Origin: Anaerolineaceae bacterium
Lineage (GTDB): Bacteria; Chloroflexota; Anaerolineae; Anaerolineales; Anaerolineaceae
Direction of reading: 5' to 3'
NCBI GenBank assembly: GCA_003524305.1
Contig: DQHW01000020.1
Location: 1 to 23,112 of the forward strand
DNA: 23,112 bases
Shown: positions 1-8,034 of the stretch, piece after piece
Layout: each line of letters begins with the position of its first letter
Numbering within the stretch: position 1 is the stretch's first letter
Made by a program: the position numbers and the translations under genes
The notes under the pieces: generated by a model
Told to the model about the DNA's origin: nothing
What the model saw: the letters and a program-made list of their open reading frames with translations, nothing else
The model's database searches: none

Positions 1-113
1 TTTTCATCTATTCCAGCCACACCATGAACCTCAACACCCAATCGCCTCAGCGATTGAATGTGCGTTTTGCCCATAAAACCCAGCCCAATAACCACTACCT
101 TGGGTTCTTTCAT
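1..113 (-). CDS. Gfo/Idh/MocA-family oxidoreductase, N-terminal fragment
   Basis: Partial gene; only about the first 37 codons lie in the window and the rest continues beyond position 1. The protein begins MKEPKVVVIGLGFMGKTHIQ, the dinucleotide-binding beta-alpha-beta start of the Gfo/Idh/MocA family, with the glycine motif GLGFMG at residues 10-15 followed by the usual Lys-Thr-His. These enzymes oxidise or reduce sugars, cyclitols or their derivatives with NAD(P). The ATG at 113-111 is preceded by GGAGG four bases upstream, so the start is secure. It is the last visible gene of the minus-strand transport operon. A 118-base gap with a hairpin and a possible weak promoter separates it from the preceding gene. 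Substrate unknown; the family call rests on the N-terminus alone. Confidence 0.8.
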   Translation of the reverse strand, partial: MKEPKVVVIGLGFMGKTHIQSLRRLGVEVHGVAGIDE

Positions 114-145
114 TCTTCCTCCAAATAAGTAATTTTCGATTCTCT

Positions 146-175
146 ATTTTAGTGTAAAACCAATATTAATTTCAA
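146..175 (-). promoter_or_regulatory. possible promoter for the terminal Gfo/Idh gene
   Basis: On the minus strand, TTGAAA (175-170) and TAAAAT (151-146) are separated by 18 bases, directly upstream of the SD and start of the Gfo/Idh gene at 113. The boxes are near-consensus, but the region is AT-rich, so chance is a real alternative. Confidence 0.3.
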
Positions 176-195
176 AAATAAAAATAATTGCATGA

Positions 196-223
196 ATGGG
201 AATGGTCAAAATAACATTCCCAT
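196..223 (-). terminator. intergenic hairpin, possible attenuator or weak terminator
   Basis: ATGGGAATG at 196-204 and CATTCCCAT at 215-223 form a perfect 9-bp stem with a 10-base loop, just after the stop codon at 232. On the minus strand it is followed, after about a dozen bases, by T-rich sequence rather than an immediate T-run. It could attenuate transcription before the last gene or protect the 3' end of the message. Confidence 0.45.
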
Positions 224-231
224 CATAAAGA

Positions 232-1059
232 TTAAATGAGTTTGCTTAAATGTTCAAAACTGCGGATAGCATCAGGCACAGTTCCGCATTCCACACTGAA
301 TACAATATCTGTCGATGCTTTTTTGGCGATTTCGATCATGCGTTTCCAATCGACGACACCATCGCCGCAAGCACAGCCAACTGGCGTGCCTGAGACCTTT
401 CCTTTTTCTTCTCCACTTTGTGAGAAGCTGATATCTTTGGCATGCAAGTGAACCAAGCGACCTGTAACATGAGTCAGCCAGTCGTAGGTATCAGTGGTGC
501 CAGCCAGGTAGCTGTTGCCTGTATCATAATTAATACCGATGGCAGGCGACTTTACCAGTTCATAAATGCTGTCTAAACCTTCTTGTGACTTGGAATATTG
601 CTGATGGGGTTCGATGCCAATTTTGATGCCATAACGCTCAGCCACCATGGAAGCTTCCTTGAGGGTATAGGTCATCAAGGTGTAATCCATTTCCCTTGTT
701 GTCCATTCAGGTTTTGGCCCCTCATCGGTATTGACAACCGGAGCACCTGCATCAGAAGCCCAGCGAATCGCCTGCTTAAGATATTCCACACTGATTTCTG
801 GTTTGCACAAAGGCGTATGAGCAGAAACACCTGACATCTTGATATTGTGTTTATCACACAAGTCGCGTGCCCAGCGTGGATCGTCATACATGGACACACT
901 GTGGAAATATCTTGCTTCACTTAATAACTCTCTTCCCCAGTGAACCATAGGTTCAAGATATTGGTAGCCAATTTCTGCTGCTTTGGCAACCCCCCAGTCA
1001 AACGGTCGATCATGGGATCTGACAAATTCCATGTTAATGCCTAAAAAGATTTTTCCCAT
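232..1059 (-). CDS. sugar phosphate isomerase/epimerase-like TIM-barrel protein
   Basis: Xylose-isomerase-like (AP-endonuclease family 2) TIM barrel, 275 residues, cytoplasmic. The expected four metal ligands are visible: Glu150 (IGIEPH), Asp179 (NYDTGN), His206 (VHLHAKD) and Glu257 (SVECG). A cysteine-bearing CACGDGV segment follows at about 229-235. Members isomerise or epimerise ketoses, dehydrate keto-cyclitols or act on 3-keto sugars, so the reaction cannot be fixed. The start is the ATG at 1059, which has AGGAGC at good spacing; an upstream ATG at 1080 would add seven residues and overlap that SD. It resembles the preceding gene product (1103-1975) in metal-site layout and in the GDGV segment, so the two look like tandem paralogues. 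The gap to that gene is 43 bases. Confidence 0.82.
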   Translation of the reverse strand: MGKIFLGINMEFVRSHDRPFDWGVAKAAEIGYQYLEPMVHWGRELLSEARYFHSVSMYDDPRWARDLCDKHNIKMSGVSAHTPLCKPEISVEYLKQAIRWASDAGAPVVNTDEGPKPEWTTREMDYTLMTYTLKEASMVAERYGIKIGIEPHQQYSKSQEGLDSIYELVKSPAIGINYDTGNSYLAGTTDTYDWLTHVTGRLVHLHAKDISFSQSGEEKGKVSGTPVGCACGDGVVDWKRMIEIAKKASTDIVFSVECGTVPDAIRSFEHLSKLI

Positions 1060-1102
1060 CTCAAAAGCTCCTTGATACACAGAATCAATTTATCTTTAAG
1101 GT

Positions 1103-1975
1103 TCAGGATACCATGCGTTTATTGGCATCATCAACGACTTGGCGAACCCAGGCAAGGCTTTTTTCAATCATCGGTCCACCCTGGCCCTCGCACTCAAGGC
1201 TGACAACACCATCGAATTTATTCTCAACGAGAATATCAAAACACTTTTTAATATTCTCGCCATTAACGCCGTCACCAATGGCACACTGGCTTACTGCAAT
1301 GCCGGTCAATTCTCCACGCAATGAAGCAGCAAGCGTATCACTCACATCTTTCACATGGACATGGCTGACTTTATTTTTGAATTTCTGAAGGAAAGCCACA
1401 GGATCTTGTCCGGCAATAAATGTATTGCCAGTATCCATGTTCATTCTCAAGTAATCACTATCAACAAATGACAACATTTTTTCCATGAACTCGGGTTTGG
1501 TGGTATAGAAACCATGGGGTTCGATATCAATGATCATTTTATAGCGTTCTGCCACTTCAATGATCTGGCTGTAAGAACGTTTCATCATATCAAGCGCTTG
1601 ATCGTTGGTGAGTCCTTTCGGGGCGAATCGATCATCTGTGGTGTCAACATGATCGCAGCCAGCCAGGTAAGCCCATCGGATGGTGCGTAATACATATTCA
1701 ACACCCAAAGAGGCACCCTCTGGTAAGGACATTGGAAATGCAGCGTCGATTTGAGAGAAGCGTAAGCCGTATTTTGCTGCTTTTTCACGCCACATCATGG
1801 GATCTTCCCACATGGCAACGTGAGGTTGGTATCCAAGACCGTGGATCCAGCTCACCCCATCGATCATTCCGCATTCGACCCAATGCAAATCATTTTTCTG
1901 TGCCCATTGCAACGCTTGTTCAAAATTCCAATAACTGCTATTAAATGCGTCTGTATGAAAACCGATCTCGATCAT
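1103..1975 (-). CDS. sugar phosphate isomerase/epimerase-like TIM-barrel protein
   Basis: Second xylose-isomerase-like TIM barrel of the operon, 290 residues. Metal ligands by position are Glu152 (IDIEPHG), Asp181 (MNMDTGN), His207 (HVHVKD) and Glu261 (SLECEG). A long loop after HVKD carries CAIGDGV at about 231-237, matching the CACGDGV loop of the downstream paralogue. The ATG at 1975 has AGGAG ten bases upstream, a little far but acceptable. It follows the binding-protein gene by 98 bases, with a strong GC-rich hairpin in the gap. Two adjacent paralogues suggest consecutive steps, or a heteromeric pair, on related keto intermediates. The substrate is not recognisable; a dehydratase or lyase role, as in inosose dehydratase or 3-keto-sugar pathways, is as likely as an isomerase role. 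Confidence 0.82.
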   Translation of the reverse strand: MIEIGFHTDAFNSSYWNFEQALQWAQKNDLHWVECGMIDGVSWIHGLGYQPHVAMWEDPMMWREKAAKYGLRFSQIDAAFPMSLPEGASLGVEYVLRTIRWAYLAGCDHVDTTDDRFAPKGLTNDQALDMMKRSYSQIIEVAERYKMIIDIEPHGFYTTKPEFMEKMLSFVDSDYLRMNMDTGNTFIAGQDPVAFLQKFKNKVSHVHVKDVSDTLAASLRGELTGIAVSQCAIGDGVNGENIKKCFDILVENKFDGVVSLECEGQGGPMIEKSLAWVRQVVDDANKRMVS

Positions 1976-2015
1976 GGATATCGAACTCCTTTCATGGAAG
2001 TTGTGCTTGCTAAGA

Positions 2016-2044
2016 TGAGCCCGCCCGAAAATCGAGCGGGCTCA
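2016..2044 (-). terminator. GC-rich hairpin after the binding-protein gene
   Basis: TGAGCCCGC (2016-2024) and GCGGGCTCA (2036-2044) are perfect 9-bp arms around an 11-base loop, about 30 bases after the stop of the solute-binding-protein gene. No T-run follows on the minus strand, so it is more likely a 3' stabiliser or partial attenuator, which would let the lipoprotein be made in excess over downstream enzymes, than a full terminator. Confidence 0.6.
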
Positions 2045-2073
2045 TTGACTAGCAGGTATTTATTGGTGATGAA

Positions 2074-3396
2074 CTATTCGATGGTGTCTTTATATTGATT
2101 CACATCAACATTTTGCCAGGGTCCTGGCCATGTGGGCAGGTCTTCGCCACCAGAGAGTGCATAGTGCAGTGGGGGCATTCCAGCGGTGATGTAGGAATCA
2201 AGGTTTTCAGCGGTGATTTCGGGCTGGGGAAGAACCCAGTGATGTTGTACGGTCTCGCCCTTGAGGAACATGACTGAGGCCAAGACAGCGGTACGCCATT
2301 GGTAAGTCGGGAAGGTCGGGGCAATAGCGGTCAAACCATTGGCTTTCCAATATTCGAGGTAATCTTGCTGATCTTCGCCAACCATAACTTTCGGGGCGGG
2401 CAGACCGGCATCTTCGAAGGCTTCCAGAATTGCAACAGCGGTACCACCAGCATCCATCCAGACGGCATCAATGGTGCCGTATTTGGCGATGTAGTCGGTC
2501 ACAACAGTACTGGCTTTGAAGCTATCATAGGCAACGAATTCAACACCGATGACATTGAGTTGAGGATTCTGTTCGAAGATCTTGCGAGCTGCACCCCAAC
2601 GTTGTTCTAGCACATCAACACCCGGGAGGATGCGGAAGGCTAAAACGTTTCCACCTTCGGGCAGATTGTCAACGACGAACTGGGCGCCAGAAATACCAAA
2701 GGCATAACCGCCGATGGGGCGTTCAGAAACAACGGGGCAGTCTGTCTGAGCATAGCGGTCAAATTGGACAACGGGCATGACTTCGCAGGCTTTTTCAACG
2801 ATCGGGGTCAAAGCATCGCTGGTATTGGATGCAACAATCAAGATATCGCATTTTCCAGGAGTGTTGATGAGGTCTTGGATGTCAGCGATTTGTTTTGCAT
2901 CGTTGCCTTGGGCATCAAGATGATAGAAATTCTTGACCAAACCTTCAGCACGAAGGGCTTCAACCTGCTCGCGCATTGAAACATAACCAACCACACGCCA
3001 GGGATTGTTCACGCCGGCATTGGAGAAGCAGATGTTGTAAGGTGCTTCTTTGGCAGCGAAATCAGCATATTGAGGATATTGGCTGATGTCAGTGCCATTG
3101 TCTACCAAATATTGAAGGTAGATGGGGGCATCAGGATTCAATGCTGAGAGGCTCATTTGTTCCAATGAAGTTGCATAATCAGCATCATTAAAATACTGAG
3201 GGGCAACTGCTGCTGTATCCATCTGTAAACCAGGATTAGCGGCGGCAACGGGCTCTTCAGCGGCTGCTTCAGTAGCCACAGGGGCTTCTTCTTCAACCAT
3301 GGGGGCTTCTGTAGCAACTGCGGCGGGCTTGCAGGCTGCAAGTGCCATTGTCATGACGACAAGTAACGTAACGACCAATAACAAACTCTTTTTCAT
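2074..3396 (-). CDS. ABC transporter sugar-binding lipoprotein (Peripla_BP_4 type)
   Basis: Extracytoplasmic substrate receptor of the importer, 440 residues. A basic start (MKKS) and hydrophobic segment end in the lipobox LAAC, with Cys22 as predicted lipid-anchor site. Residues 23-54 form a low-complexity Ala/Glu/Pro/Thr/Val linker typical of Chloroflexota binding proteins. The body follows the periplasmic-binding type-1 fold used for ribose, galactose, xylose and inositol: ICFSNAG near the start, ILIVASNTSDA in the middle, VWMDAGGTAVAILEAFEDAG in the C-lobe. At 440 residues it is longer than RbsB-like proteins (around 300), partly through the linker and a C-terminal extension. AGGAGGAG eight bases upstream is a near-perfect SD. 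Unusually for this transporter class, it sits after the permeases, behind its own 146-base leader. Confidence 0.93.
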   Translation of the reverse strand: MKKSLLLVVTLLVVMTMALAACKPAAVATEAPMVEEEAPVATEAAAEEPVAAANPGLQMDTAAVAPQYFNDADYATSLEQMSLSALNPDAPIYLQYLVDNGTDISQYPQYADFAAKEAPYNICFSNAGVNNPWRVVGYVSMREQVEALRAEGLVKNFYHLDAQGNDAKQIADIQDLINTPGKCDILIVASNTSDALTPIVEKACEVMPVVQFDRYAQTDCPVVSERPIGGYAFGISGAQFVVDNLPEGGNVLAFRILPGVDVLEQRWGAARKIFEQNPQLNVIGVEFVAYDSFKASTVVTDYIAKYGTIDAVWMDAGGTAVAILEAFEDAGLPAPKVMVGEDQQDYLEYWKANGLTAIAPTFPTYQWRTAVLASVMFLKGETVQHHWVLPQPEITAENLDSYITAGMPPLHYALSGGEDLPTWPGPWQNVDVNQYKDTIE

Positions 3397-3475
3397 GTGC
3401 GAAACTCCTCCTGTACTAGAAACGATTGAATTTAATGTTCAACGATCACGTACTTGACACACAATTGCTCTAAAC

Positions 3476-3487
3476 ATCACCTCCTTT
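3476..3487 (-). promoter_or_regulatory. extended Shine-Dalgarno-like element far upstream of the binding-protein start (STAB-SD-like)
   Basis: On the minus strand this reads AAAGGAGGTGAT, complementary over 12 bases to the canonical bacterial 16S rRNA 3' end. It lies about 80 bases upstream of the true start at 3396, which has its own AGGAGGAG. The only nearby ATG (3478-3476) overlaps the element and is too close to the SD core for normal initiation. Such orphan SDs can stabilise mRNA by ribosome binding, as in the cry3A STAB-SD. The function here is inferred. Confidence 0.5.
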
Positions 3488-3542
3488 AAATTTTTTCTCG
3501 CTTGGTGAACTGATATAAAACTTAGAATTTAGCGAGTAATTT

Positions 3543-4547
3543 TTATTTTTTCTTTCGTGAACTCAAAGCTACATAAGCCACGGCAGCAATGATGATGAGT
3601 CCTTGAACTGCATCTTTATATGGCTTGGGAAGCCCAAGAAGATTGAGTAAGTTAAAAATTGCTTCCATGGTAAAGGCGCCAAATATTACATTCATGACAG
3701 ACCCTTTGCCGCCGCCTAAAAGCACACCACCCACAACACAAGCTGCAATGGTCTGCATTTCAAGCCCTTCACCAATGGTCACGTTCACACCGCCAAAGCC
3801 GCCGATCATGATTCCGCCAATCACTGCGAATAGTGATGAAATAACAAATGCAATCATGCGAACCAATCGAACGCGAACACCCGAAAGCTGGCTTGCCCTA
3901 ACATTGTCGCCAATTGCGAGAATTTGCTTGCCAAAATTTGAACGGTGATAAATGAAATAAGATACCAAAGCCAGAACGATCAAGATTGCCAGCGCATAAG
4001 GGAATCTCTCAACCAGTGGAACATTCTCAAAGTAACCGCGCCCAAAATCGCGCCAATTTTCGGTCAAATAGCCGCGGGGAGCCCCGCCAACCCAATATAA
4101 CGCGCCGCCTTTGACCAATAGCATCATGCCGAGGGTTGCAATGAATGACGGAATCTTGAGGTAACTGACCACAAATCCATTTACCAGGCCAATCAACAAG
4201 CCCAAAGCCAACATCGTCCAAATCGCAGTAGGCGCCATACTTGGATCGTTATTGAGCAGCAGCGAACTGCCGAGCACAACCATGGTGACGATGGATCCAA
4301 TTGAAAGGTCGTAACCGCCAGTAGAAAGAACGATCATTTCTCCAATTGCTAAAATGGCTAAGGGTGAAGTACGCCGCAAGAAAGCCATAATACCTGTGGT
4401 GGATTGATAAGTAGGGCTAAGTAAACCAAGCGCAATGAAAATGCCAAAGAAAATATAATAAACGGCTGGAATTCGTTTGATCCCATTCCAAATGGCTTTT
4501 AAGATTTGCAGGAACTTTGAAGGTTGTTTCAAAGTGGTAGTCGTCAT
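3543..4547 (-). CDS. sugar ABC transporter permease (RbsC/BPD_transp_2 type)
   Basis: Inner-membrane channel subunit, 334 residues, rich in hydrophobic helices (roughly 8-10). Family signs are LAIGEMIVLSTGGYDLSIGS in the first third, LGMMLLVKGGALYWVGG, the conserved QLSGVRV loop, and GGVLLGGGKGSVMNVIFGAF before the last helices. An N-terminal basic, amphipathic stretch precedes the first helix. It forms a heterodimer with the permease encoded just upstream; two different permeases with one double ATPase is a known arrangement in this importer class. The ATG at 4547 has GGAGAG at suitable spacing, and the gap to the preceding stop is 12 bases. The basic SSRKKK tail is the cytoplasmic end. Substrate specificity cannot be read from the permease. 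Confidence 0.92.
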   Translation of the reverse strand: MTTTTLKQPSKFLQILKAIWNGIKRIPAVYYIFFGIFIALGLLSPTYQSTTGIMAFLRRTSPLAILAIGEMIVLSTGGYDLSIGSIVTMVVLGSSLLLNNDPSMAPTAIWTMLALGLLIGLVNGFVVSYLKIPSFIATLGMMLLVKGGALYWVGGAPRGYLTENWRDFGRGYFENVPLVERFPYALAILIVLALVSYFIYHRSNFGKQILAIGDNVRASQLSGVRVRLVRMIAFVISSLFAVIGGIMIGGFGGVNVTIGEGLEMQTIAACVVGGVLLGGGKGSVMNVIFGAFTMEAIFNLLNLLGLPKPYKDAVQGLIIIAAVAYVALSSRKKK

Positions 4548-4559
4548 CCGATGCTCTCC

Positions 4560-5555
4560 TTATGCCGCTTCTTTTTTGGAGCGGTATGTGTAACTTGCTA
4601 CTGCCAAAACAATGATGGCACCACGTAGAACAGTCTTTAAGTAGGGATTCATACCTAATTGGTTGAAGACTGTGTCGAGAACTCCGAAAATTAAGACCCC
4701 GGCAAGGGTTCCCCATACACCGCCCTTTCCGCCAGCCAATGCAGTTCCGCCAACAACTGAAGTCGCGATGGATTCAATGTCATAAAGTCCGTCTGGTCCA
4801 ACCCATGGAGCGCCAGATTGCAAACGGCTGACAAGGAACAAACCTGTCAATACTGCGGTCATACTGCAAAGGATGTGCGCCCCAATCAGTACACGATCAG
4901 TCCGAAGCCCAGAAAGACGGCCAACTTCAATATTTCCGCCGACGCCATAAAGATGAGCGCCAAATTTAGTTCGATTTAGCAAGAACCAGCCAGCAAAAAC
5001 GACCAATAACAGCGCGATAATCGCAACCGGAATTGGACCAAGGGTGGAATATCCAAAGAATTGAAAGCTTTTTGGAACACTGCCCGTATAGTTTGAAAAA
5101 GTGGCGTTAATAATGCCTTTGATAATCAAGCTGGTGCCTAGAGTGGCAATAAATGAATTGATTTTTAGTTTGGTGATAATCAGACCATTAATTAACCCGA
5201 TCAATATACCTATTCCAAATACCACCAAAATAGCCAATGGCACATTTTCTGTTTTTCCTTGCATAATGTATGAAGACATCACTGCTGTGATACTGATGGT
5301 ATAAGCTACTGAAAGGTCGATCGAAGCACCAACGATAACAAGGGTTTGCCCTACCGCGACAATACCAAGTGCAACCGATCGGACAATAATATTCAATAAA
5401 ATAGCTTTATTGGTGAAAATCTGCCCGTCAGAAAATATTTGATCCAGAATGCCGCCGCCTAAGAAGATGACAACCAGGAAATAATAAACTGGCGGTATGT
5501 TTATCGTTCTCAGAAATCGTTTGAAGCGGTTTTCAGAAATGGAGGTTGTGGTCAT
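4560..5555 (-). CDS. sugar ABC transporter permease (RbsC/BPD_transp_2 type)
   Basis: First of two permeases, 331 residues from the preferred start. The motif VGQTLVIVGASIDLSVAYTI is the diagnostic RbsC-like segment; the QSGAPWVG and TALAGGKGGVWGTLAG motifs precede the C-terminal helices. The chosen ATG at 5555 lies one base after the ATPase stop codon (TAA, 5559-5557) and has AAGGAA a few bases upstream, which implies translational coupling. An in-frame ATG at 5600 would overlap the ATPase gene by 44 bases and add a charged tail (MLKKRKM...), which I consider less likely. It differs clearly from the second permease in loops and N-terminus, so the channel is probably a heterodimer. Confidence 0.92.
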   Translation of the reverse strand: MTTTSISENRFKRFLRTINIPPVYYFLVVIFLGGGILDQIFSDGQIFTNKAILLNIIVRSVALGIVAVGQTLVIVGASIDLSVAYTISITAVMSSYIMQGKTENVPLAILVVFGIGILIGLINGLIITKLKINSFIATLGTSLIIKGIINATFSNYTGSVPKSFQFFGYSTLGPIPVAIIALLLVVFAGWFLLNRTKFGAHLYGVGGNIEVGRLSGLRTDRVLIGAHILCSMTAVLTGLFLVSRLQSGAPWVGPDGLYDIESIATSVVGGTALAGGKGGVWGTLAGVLIFGVLDTVFNQLGMNPYLKTVLRGAIIVLAVASYTYRSKKEAA

Positions 5556-5556
5556 C

Positions 5557-7143
5557 TTATTCCTTTCCTGCAGCAAGAACATTTTGCGTTTCTTTAACAT
5601 GTTTGCCGCCTGTAGCCATCAACATAATTTCAGGTTCGCTCGATTTTGCAGGAAGTTCTCCCTCTATGTGTCCATCCCACATGACCAAAACTCGATCGCT
5701 CATGCCAATAATCTCCGGCAGTTCTGAAGAGATCATCAAAACAGCAATCCCTTTTTTGGTTAAATCACGAATCATATCGTGGATGCTTGCCTTTGCTTCA
5801 ACGTCAATACCGCGAGTTGGTTCATCGAAAATAAAAATATCAGCATCTGAAGCAAGCCATTTTGCGAGAACAACCTTTTGTTGATTGCCACCGCTTAAGT
5901 ATTGAACTTCACGGTCATATGAATCTGTTCTGACATCCACTTGTTTGCCTAGAACAGGAACCAATTTTCTGGCTTTGCGAATGCCGTTTTTGAAAAGAGG
6001 TGCAAAAACAAATTGGATGGAGCGCACTGTAAGCAGCATATTGTCGCGGATCGGTTGTTTGGGAAGGATTCCCTCAGATTTTCGATCCTCAGTTACAAAT
6101 CCAATTCGGTTCTTAATGGCCATTGCTGGATTCTTGACAATCATGGCTTTTCCACGAAGCTCCAAAGTACCCGAGGTAAACGGAACCACTCCAAAAACAG
6201 CTTGAGCCATCTCTGTTCGACCTGAGCCTTGCAATCCGGCGATTCCCAAAACCTCACCTTTGCGAAGCTCGAAATTGATATCCTTGAGGAAATTATTGGA
6301 AGCATTGGTCACTTTAAGCACTACTTCTCCAAAATCTTCAGGTGTGCCAAGTGGAGGAAAGTAATGATCCAATGTACGACCGACCATCATATAGACCACA
6401 TCTGCAGGTTTGACATCCTTGGCGTTTACTGTTCCAACAAGTTGTCCATCTTTCAGCACTGTGATCTTTTCAGCAAAGTCAAATACTTCAACCAAACGGT
6501 GAGAAATAAAAATCACCGACATCCCTTTTGCTTTCAACTTCTGCACAAGGTCAAGCAGCAATTTGACTTCTGTGTAGGTCAAAGCCGCGGTGGGTTCATC
6601 CATAATCAGAACTTTTGCGTTAAATGAGATGGCTTTGGCAATTTCAACGAGCTGCTGTTCAGCCACCGACAGACTGCTGACCATTGCTGTCGGAGAAATC
6701 ATTTTCTCCACGCCAATTTCTCTCAGCAGCTCTTCAGCATTTTTATTCATTTTTCGAATATCTATGATGCCAAGTTTCGATGGCTCGCGGCCAAGGAAAA
6801 TATTATAGGCAACGGTGCGATCTGGCAGAAGATTAAACTCCTGATAAATGATGGTAATACCCTTGTCTTGTGCCTGCTGCGGATGTGAAAATGAAACTCT
6901 TTCACCTCTCAATAGGATATTTCCAGAATCAGGGATATAAGCCCCAGCCAGAATTTTCATCAAGGTTGATTTTCCGGCGCCGTTCTCTCCCACCACTGCA
7001 TGGATTTCACCCGGCATAAACTTCAATGAAACATTATCCAAAGCAACAACACCCGGAAAACGTTTGCTGATGTTTTCAACTTCCAATATAGGTTCACATT
7101 GTTTGGTGATTATTTCATCTTTTTGTTTCTGTTCTTCAGTCAT
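5557..7143 (-). CDS. sugar ABC transporter ATP-binding protein, two-domain RbsA/MglA type
   Basis: Cytoplasmic energy subunit, 528 residues with two fused ATPase domains. Domain 1 has Walker A GENGAGKST (52-60), Q-loop Gln101, a signature variant SVAEQQ (159-164), Walker B VLIMDEP (178-184) and switch His215. Domain 2 has the degenerate P-loop GLQGSGRT (303-310), signature LSGGNQQ (416-422), Walker B FIFDEP (437-442), and ISSELPE in place of the switch histidine. This asymmetry is normal for RbsA/MglA/AraG proteins: one site hydrolyses ATP and the other is largely structural. The ATG at 7143 has GAGG five bases upstream. It lies 27 bases after the epimerase gene and one base before the permease start. 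Confidence 0.95.
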   Translation of the reverse strand: MTEEQKQKDEIITKQCEPILEVENISKRFPGVVALDNVSLKFMPGEIHAVVGENGAGKSTLMKILAGAYIPDSGNILLRGERVSFSHPQQAQDKGITIIYQEFNLLPDRTVAYNIFLGREPSKLGIIDIRKMNKNAEELLREIGVEKMISPTAMVSSLSVAEQQLVEIAKAISFNAKVLIMDEPTAALTYTEVKLLLDLVQKLKAKGMSVIFISHRLVEVFDFAEKITVLKDGQLVGTVNAKDVKPADVVYMMVGRTLDHYFPPLGTPEDFGEVVLKVTNASNNFLKDINFELRKGEVLGIAGLQGSGRTEMAQAVFGVVPFTSGTLELRGKAMIVKNPAMAIKNRIGFVTEDRKSEGILPKQPIRDNMLLTVRSIQFVFAPLFKNGIRKARKLVPVLGKQVDVRTDSYDREVQYLSGGNQQKVVLAKWLASDADIFIFDEPTRGIDVEAKASIHDMIRDLTKKGIAVLMISSELPEIIGMSDRVLVMWDGHIEGELPAKSSEPEIMLMATGGKHVKETQNVLAAGKE

Positions 7144-7170
7144 ATTAACCTCATTAAATTAAGGTGTCAC

Positions 7171-8019
7171 TCACGCAAGAATAGATTTTAAGAAAGCCAA
7201 ACCTTGTGATGCAATCGCATCCTGACTTGGAGCAATCTCTCGCCAGATACATACTGCTCGAGCAATCTCCTTTACCTGAGATGTGAACGATTCAATCACT
7301 ACCGGACCGTCATACTTCGTTTCCTTCAATGCCCTGGCAATTTCATTCCAATGAACCTGGCCTGTACCCGGAATTCCGCGATCGTTTTCGCAAGCATGAA
7401 AGTGGAATATTCGATCTCCAGCCATGAGGATGGCCTTGGCACTGTCTTTTTCTTCAAGATGCATATGGAAGGTATCCAGATGAAAACCGACGTTCTTTCG
7501 GTCAACATCATCAATAAACTTCATTCCCTGTGAAACCATATTGATCATGTCAGTTTCAAACCGGTTTAAAGGCTCAAAAGCAAGTTTGATGTTTTTGGCA
7601 GCTGCATAATCAGCCATTTCTGCAATCCCAGCCACAGCCAATGACCATTCTTTCTTTCGATCTTCGGCAGATTCATAATGATCTTTGCCAACAGACGAAT
7701 ACATCGGTCCACTGACGACAGAAGCCCCAATTTGATATGCCGCATCAATTAACCAGCGAATGTATGTTTTGGCATTTTCTCGAATATTGGGATCATTGCT
7801 GCAAATATTCCGTTCAGGTCCAAAGGCTCCACAAATGACACTTTGCAGACCATTCTTTTCAAGAATTAGTTTGGCAGCCTGGATATCAATTAGAGATGGA
7901 TCTTCAACTGAAATCTCAAAGAAGTCGTAACCCATTGATTTCACTTTGGGCGCCAACTCTTTGATCGCATCTGTTGTGCAAGGAGATACCCAGACAAAAC
8001 TATTTATTCCAAAATTCAT
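7171..8019 (-). CDS. ketose 3-epimerase-like protein (D-tagatose/D-psicose 3-epimerase family)
   Basis: TIM-barrel protein of 282 residues with the full signature of the D-tagatose 3-epimerase / D-psicose (allulose) 3-epimerase family. FEPLNRFET carries catalytic Glu149, LDTFHMHLEE the metal ligand Asp182, HFHACENDRGIPG the ligand His208 and substrate-binding Arg214, and VVIESF catalytic Glu243. These sit a constant three residues before Glu152, Asp185, His211, Arg217 and Glu246 of the Agrobacterium enzyme as I remember them. The predicted reaction is C3 epimerisation of a free or phosphorylated ketose; L-ribulose or erythrulose-phosphate epimerases share these motifs. The ATG at 8019 has GAGGAG seven bases upstream and follows the regulator's stop by 15 bases. 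Placed between regulator and transporter, it probably acts early on the imported sugar. Confidence 0.85.
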   Translation of the reverse strand: MNFGINSFVWVSPCTTDAIKELAPKVKSMGYDFFEISVEDPSLIDIQAAKLILEKNGLQSVICGAFGPERNICSNDPNIRENAKTYIRWLIDAAYQIGASVVSGPMYSSVGKDHYESAEDRKKEWSLAVAGIAEMADYAAAKNIKLAFEPLNRFETDMINMVSQGMKFIDDVDRKNVGFHLDTFHMHLEEKDSAKAILMAGDRIFHFHACENDRGIPGTGQVHWNEIARALKETKYDGPVVIESFTSQVKEIARAVCIWREIAPSQDAIASQGLAFLKSILA

Positions 8020-8034
8020 TCAAAAACTCCTCAC

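Noticed and set aside
2299..2610. 103-codon plus-strand frame inside the binding-protein gene
   Set aside because: Antisense to a clear lipoprotein gene, no SD and no family features.
3442..3478. 12-codon ORF following the orphan SD (MFRAIVCQVRDR)
   Set aside because: The ATG overlaps the SD-like element, leaving only two bases after GGAGG, too short for initiation; not annotated as a gene.
3497..3536. CTCGCT/AGCGAG inverted repeat between permease and binding-protein genes
   Set aside because: Six-base arms with a 28-base loop, and A-rich rather than T-rich sequence follows on the transcribed strand, so it is not a credible terminator.
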